DNA of 64,000 nucleotides, taken from positions 1,736,001 to 1,800,000 of the forward strand of contig NZ_LR134355.1 of assembly GCF_900637205.1 (NCBI RefSeq), in the 5' to 3' direction. Shown piece by piece: positions 61,565 through 64,000 of the stretch. Numbering within the stretch: position 1 is the stretch's first letter; every line of letters starts with the position of its first letter. Position numbers and translations under genes: made by a program. This DNA comes from Mycolicibacterium chitae (GTDB lineage Bacteria > Actinomycetota > Actinomycetes > Mycobacteriales > Mycobacteriaceae). The notes under the pieces were generated by a model that saw only the letters and a program-made list of their open reading frames with translations, ran no database searches and was not told the DNA's origin.

Positions 61565-62983
61565 GTGACCGCGATCGATCCTGAACAGCTGAAACTGTGC
61601 CTGCGGGTGCTCGCCGAGGTCGAGACGCTGCCGCCCGAGCACCCCGACGCCGTCGCGGTGCGCCGCGCGACCGCGAGCCTGTGGAAGTCGGTGAAGATCG
61701 CCCGCCGCCACGCCAAGCGCGACGCCATCGCCGCGGCCGACAATGCCGTCACCGCCGCCACGGCCACCGGGGCGCCCGGTCGCATCGACGACGAGACCCA
61801 GGGGCTGCCCCTGGTGTCCACCGCGGTGGGTGCCACCGCGGGCACGCTGCAGCGGTCGCGGGCCTGCTACGTCTGCAAGAACCGCTACACCGTGGTCGAC
61901 GCGTTCTACCACCAGCTCTGCCCGCAGTGCGCCGCCTTCAACCACAGCAAACGCGATGCGCGCACCGACCTGACCGGCCGCAGCGCCCTGCTCACCGGCG
62001 GGCGTGCGAAGATCGGCATGTACATCGCGCTGCGTCTGCTGCGCGACGGGGCCCACACCACCGTCACCACCCGTTTTCCCAACGACGCGGTACGCCGGTT
62101 CGCCGGCATGCCCGACAGCGCCGACTGGCTGCACCGGCTGCGCGTGGTCGGCATCGACCTGCGGGATCCGGCGCAGGTGGTCGCGCTGGCCGACGCCGTG
62201 GCCGAGCGGGGCCCGCTGGATATCCTGATCAACAATGCCGCCCAGACCGTGCGCCGCGCGCCGGGCTCCTATGCCGCGCTGGTCGAGGCCGAGCGGACCC
62301 CGGCCCCGGAACTGGTCGACGTGATCACCTTCGACCACGTCAGCGATGCCCACCCGGCCGCGTTGGCCGGCAGCCTGGCCGAACACCAGCAGCCGCACGC
62401 CCTGACCGAACTCGCCCTGGTGGCGCGCAGCGCCTCCCCGGCGCGGATCGCCGCAGGGACCGCCATCGACGCCGGCGGGCTGCTGCCGGACACCGCCCCG
62501 GTCAACAGCTGGACCCAGCGCGTGCACGAGGTCGACGCGCTGGAACTGCTCGAGGTGCAGCTGTGCAACCAGACCGCGCCGTTCATCTTGATCAGCCGGC
62601 TGCGTGGCGCGCTGGCCGCCTCGAGCGCGCGGCGCAAGTACGTGGTGAACGTCTCGGCGATGGAAGGCCAGTTCAGCCGCGGCTACAAGGGCCCCGGGCA
62701 TCCGCACACCAACATGGCCAAGGCCGCGCTGAACATGCTCACCCGCACCAGCGCGGCCGAAATGCTCTCGCAGGACGGCATTTTGATGACCGCCGTCGAT
62801 ACCGGCTGGATCACCGACGAACGCCCCCACCCGACCAAGCTGCGGCTGGCCGAGGAGGGCTTCCACGCCCCGCTGGATCTGGTCGACGGCGCGGCGCGGG
62901 TGTACGACCCGATCGTGCGCGGGGAGGCCGGTGAGGATCTCTACGGGTGCTTCCTGAAGGACTACGCGGTGAGCAACTGGTAG
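61565..62983 (+). CDS. SDR-fold protein with N-terminal zinc-ribbon-like segment
   Basis: A 472-residue protein. Residues 1-95 form a helical region, then a Cys4-type segment (CYVCKNRY ... QLCPQCAAF, about 101-121), then a Rossmann domain (GRSALLTGGRAKIGMYIALRL; IDLRDPAQVVALADAV; LDILINNAAQTV). Near the SDR active site VNVSAMEGQFSRGYKGPGH precedes HTNMAKAALNML, so the usual Tyr four residues before Lys is Thr. The pairing of a zinc-ribbon with a Tyr-less SDR suggests altered chemistry or a binding role. GTG 61565 starts 20 nt after the desaturase stop; probably cotranscribed. Function unknown. Confidence 0.78.
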   Translation: MTAIDPEQLKLCLRVLAEVETLPPEHPDAVAVRRATASLWKSVKIARRHAKRDAIAAADNAVTAATATGAPGRIDDETQGLPLVSTAVGATAGTLQRSRACYVCKNRYTVVDAFYHQLCPQCAAFNHSKRDARTDLTGRSALLTGGRAKIGMYIALRLLRDGAHTTVTTRFPNDAVRRFAGMPDSADWLHRLRVVGIDLRDPAQVVALADAVAERGPLDILINNAAQTVRRAPGSYAALVEAERTPAPELVDVITFDHVSDAHPAALAGSLAEHQQPHALTELALVARSASPARIAAGTAIDAGGLLPDTAPVNSWTQRVHEVDALELLEVQLCNQTAPFILISRLRGALAASSARRKYVVNVSAMEGQFSRGYKGPGHPHTNMAKAALNMLTRTSAAEMLSQDGILMTAVDTGWITDERPHPTKLRLAEEGFHAPLDLVDGAARVYDPIVRGEAGEDLYGCFLKDYAVSNW

Positions 62984-62986
62984 GGG

Positions 62987-63325
62987 CTACCGCCAGTACC
63001 AGACGCCGCGCCGCGCTACCCAGTGCCCGGGCGCCGAGATCGCGAGCGGATCGGCGGGGTCCGACGCGGACGACCGATGCGGCGCACCGCCGTCCGCGCG
63101 ACCCAGCACCCGGCGGGCCCGCCGTACCAGTTCCCGTCGGCGCCGATCGAGTCGGGCGTCGGACCGCCCGACCTCGTCGACGATGTCGGTGAAGCGCGCC
63201 CAGATCTGCTCACACGACATGCCGAACCGGGGGAGCGCCTCCTCGGGATCGGGGCCACCGAACGGGGCCCAGTTCACCACGAATTCGACGATCTCCCAGT
63301 CGATGTCGTCGACAGGTTGCGGCAC
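62987..63325 (-). CDS. Conserved hypothetical protein
   Basis: A 112-residue, basic, cytoplasmic protein. The N-terminal half (WEIVEFVVNWAPFGGPDPEEALPRFGMSCEQIWARFTDIV) looks like a helix-turn-helix-type fold of small actinobacterial proteins; the rest is Arg-rich (RLDRRRRELVRRARRVLGRAD) and ends in HWVARRGVWYWR. It lies 12 nt downstream of the crotonase-family stop on the same strand, so they may be an operon, and converges with the SDR-like gene. I do not recognise it further. Confidence 0.6.
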   Translation of the reverse strand: MPQPVDDIDWEIVEFVVNWAPFGGPDPEEALPRFGMSCEQIWARFTDIVDEVGRSDARLDRRRRELVRRARRVLGRADGGAPHRSSASDPADPLAISAPGHWVARRGVWYWR

Positions 63326-63337
63326 CGCGGACCTCGG

Positions 63338-64000
63338 TCAGGACTGTCGGCGCAGCGATCCGATGACCAGGCGGGATTTGGCCAGCTCGGTGGCTTGGGC
63401 CTCGGTCGCCTGATCGGTGGCGCGCAGGAAATCACGGATCTCCCGGTGCACCCGCGGATTGTGGCGCCGCAGTTCTTGCACGACGGCGTCCACCCTGGCG
63501 TCGAGGTCCGCGGCGGTGGCGGTTTCGGACACCAGGCCCAACGCGGCGGCGCGCTCCGCCGAGATCGCGGCGCCGGTTGCGGTCAGCCGGAAGGCCTCCC
63601 GCCGCCCGACCAGTTGCGGTAGCCACGCCAGCACGAGCGTCGGGGCCAGCCCGATGTTCACTTCGGGGAAGAAGAACTTCGCGGTGTCGGCGGCGACGGC
63701 GATGTCCGACAGGGCGGCCACGCCGACGCCGAATCCGGCGGCATCGCCGTGCACCCTGGCCACCGACACCAACGGGCTGTTCCGTAGCGCGTGGTTGACC
63801 GCCACCAAGCGGTCGACCTCGTCGGGCAGTTCGTGGACGGTCGCCGCGCTGCGTTCCCGGCCCAGGCAGAACGACTGGGCCCGGGACTCGATCACCACGA
63901 TGTGCGCCGACTCCGGCGGCGACATCAGCAGTTCGGTGAATCGGTCGCAGTCATCGAGGGAGATCAGCCCGTCGTCCGACAGCGGCAGGACGGCACGTAC
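63338..64000 (-). CDS. Enoyl-CoA hydratase/isomerase (crotonase) family, 5' end outside window
   Basis: The 3' 220 codons of a crotonase-superfamily gene whose start lies past base 64000; the frame is open to the edge. Recognisable features are the oxyanion segments ESRAQSFCLGRE and VHGDAAGFGVGVAALSDIAVAADTAKFFFPEVNIGLAP, then EAFRLTATGAAISAERAAALGLVSE. The family acts on acyl-CoA thioesters (hydration, isomerisation, hydrolysis). Glutamates that serve as catalytic residues in hydratases are not obvious at the usual positions, so it may not be a classical enoyl-CoA hydratase. A Met at 63925 is internal. Confidence 0.85.
   Translation of the reverse strand, partial: VRAVLPLSDDGLISLDDCDRFTELLMSPPESAHIVVIESRAQSFCLGRERSAATVHELPDEVDRLVAVNHALRNSPLVSVARVHGDAAGFGVGVAALSDIAVAADTAKFFFPEVNIGLAPTLVLAWLPQLVGRREAFRLTATGAAISAERAAALGLVSETATAADLDARVDAVVQELRRHNPRVHREIRDFLRATDQATEAQATELAKSRLVIGSLRRQS

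Overview
The window is high-GC, has many GTG starts and leaderless-looking promoters, and keeps several gene neighbourhoods known from Mycobacterium tuberculosis. I read it as chromosome of a Mycolicibacterium or similar environmental mycobacterium. Blocks matching M. tuberculosis order are CorC-era-amiA2-recO-uppS-smtB/zur-glyS-(Rv2345)-dgt-dnaG-tRNA-Asn, the MarR/ECF transporter block (Rv2325c-Rv2327), uspABC, tldD with its partner (Rv2314c/Rv2315c), and Rv0805/cpsY. I see no insertion sequence, prophage, CRISPR array, rRNA, or PE/PPE/ESX gene.

Region 1 (1-16.6 kb) is core. It holds ribosome assembly (era), recombination repair (recO), decaprenyl diphosphate synthesis (uppS), zinc sensing (smtB-zur with a 21-bp dyad operator), glycyl-tRNA charging, dNTP hydrolysis and DNA primase. 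Lineage-specific exported proteins are interleaved: two tandem CAP-domain proteins and two tandem small Cys-pair proteins. Region 2 (16.6-31 kb) mixes tRNA-Asn, an acyl-CoA oxidase-like enzyme, a VIT-type metal transporter, a MarR-controlled ECF vitamin transporter, a maltokinase-like enzyme, a tiny exported repeat protein, a TetR/flavin monooxygenase resistance-type pair with two operators, a peptide transporter and the uspABC importer. Region 3 (31-43.5 kb) has a PucR-type regulator with a D-amino-acid dehydrogenase-like enzyme, a GreA-like protein, TldD/TldE, a cAMP-type phosphodiesterase, a Stealth glycan phosphotransferase, a wax-ester/DGAT-family acyltransferase and a Rieske oxygenase preceded by a KstR-type operator.

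Region 4 (43.6-54.2 kb) looks like a catabolic island for amides, amino acids or cyclic amides. A TetR-threonine aldolase operon diverges from a DmpA-family aminopeptidase plus amino-acid permease. Facing that, a MarR-controlled operon encodes an MFS exporter, HyuA and a HyuB with an extra C-terminal zinc-ribbon-like domain. Region 5 (54.2-64 kb) contains tRNA-Met, an EthR-like TetR regulator, an alpha/beta hydrolase with a Baeyer-Villiger monooxygenase, a divergent fatty-acid-CoA ligase, a NYN-LOTUS protein, an acyl desaturase, an unusual zinc-ribbon SDR protein and a truncated enoyl-CoA hydratase.

The most unusual non-coding structures are a 62-bp dispersed hairpin repeat in two nearly identical copies 34 kb apart (one supplies the 3' ends of two convergent genes), a perfect 20-bp-arm inverted repeat at 43.7 kb, and a set of clear dyad operators in front of regulator/enzyme pairs. 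Homology statements come from family knowledge and my reading of the sequence. No database search was run.
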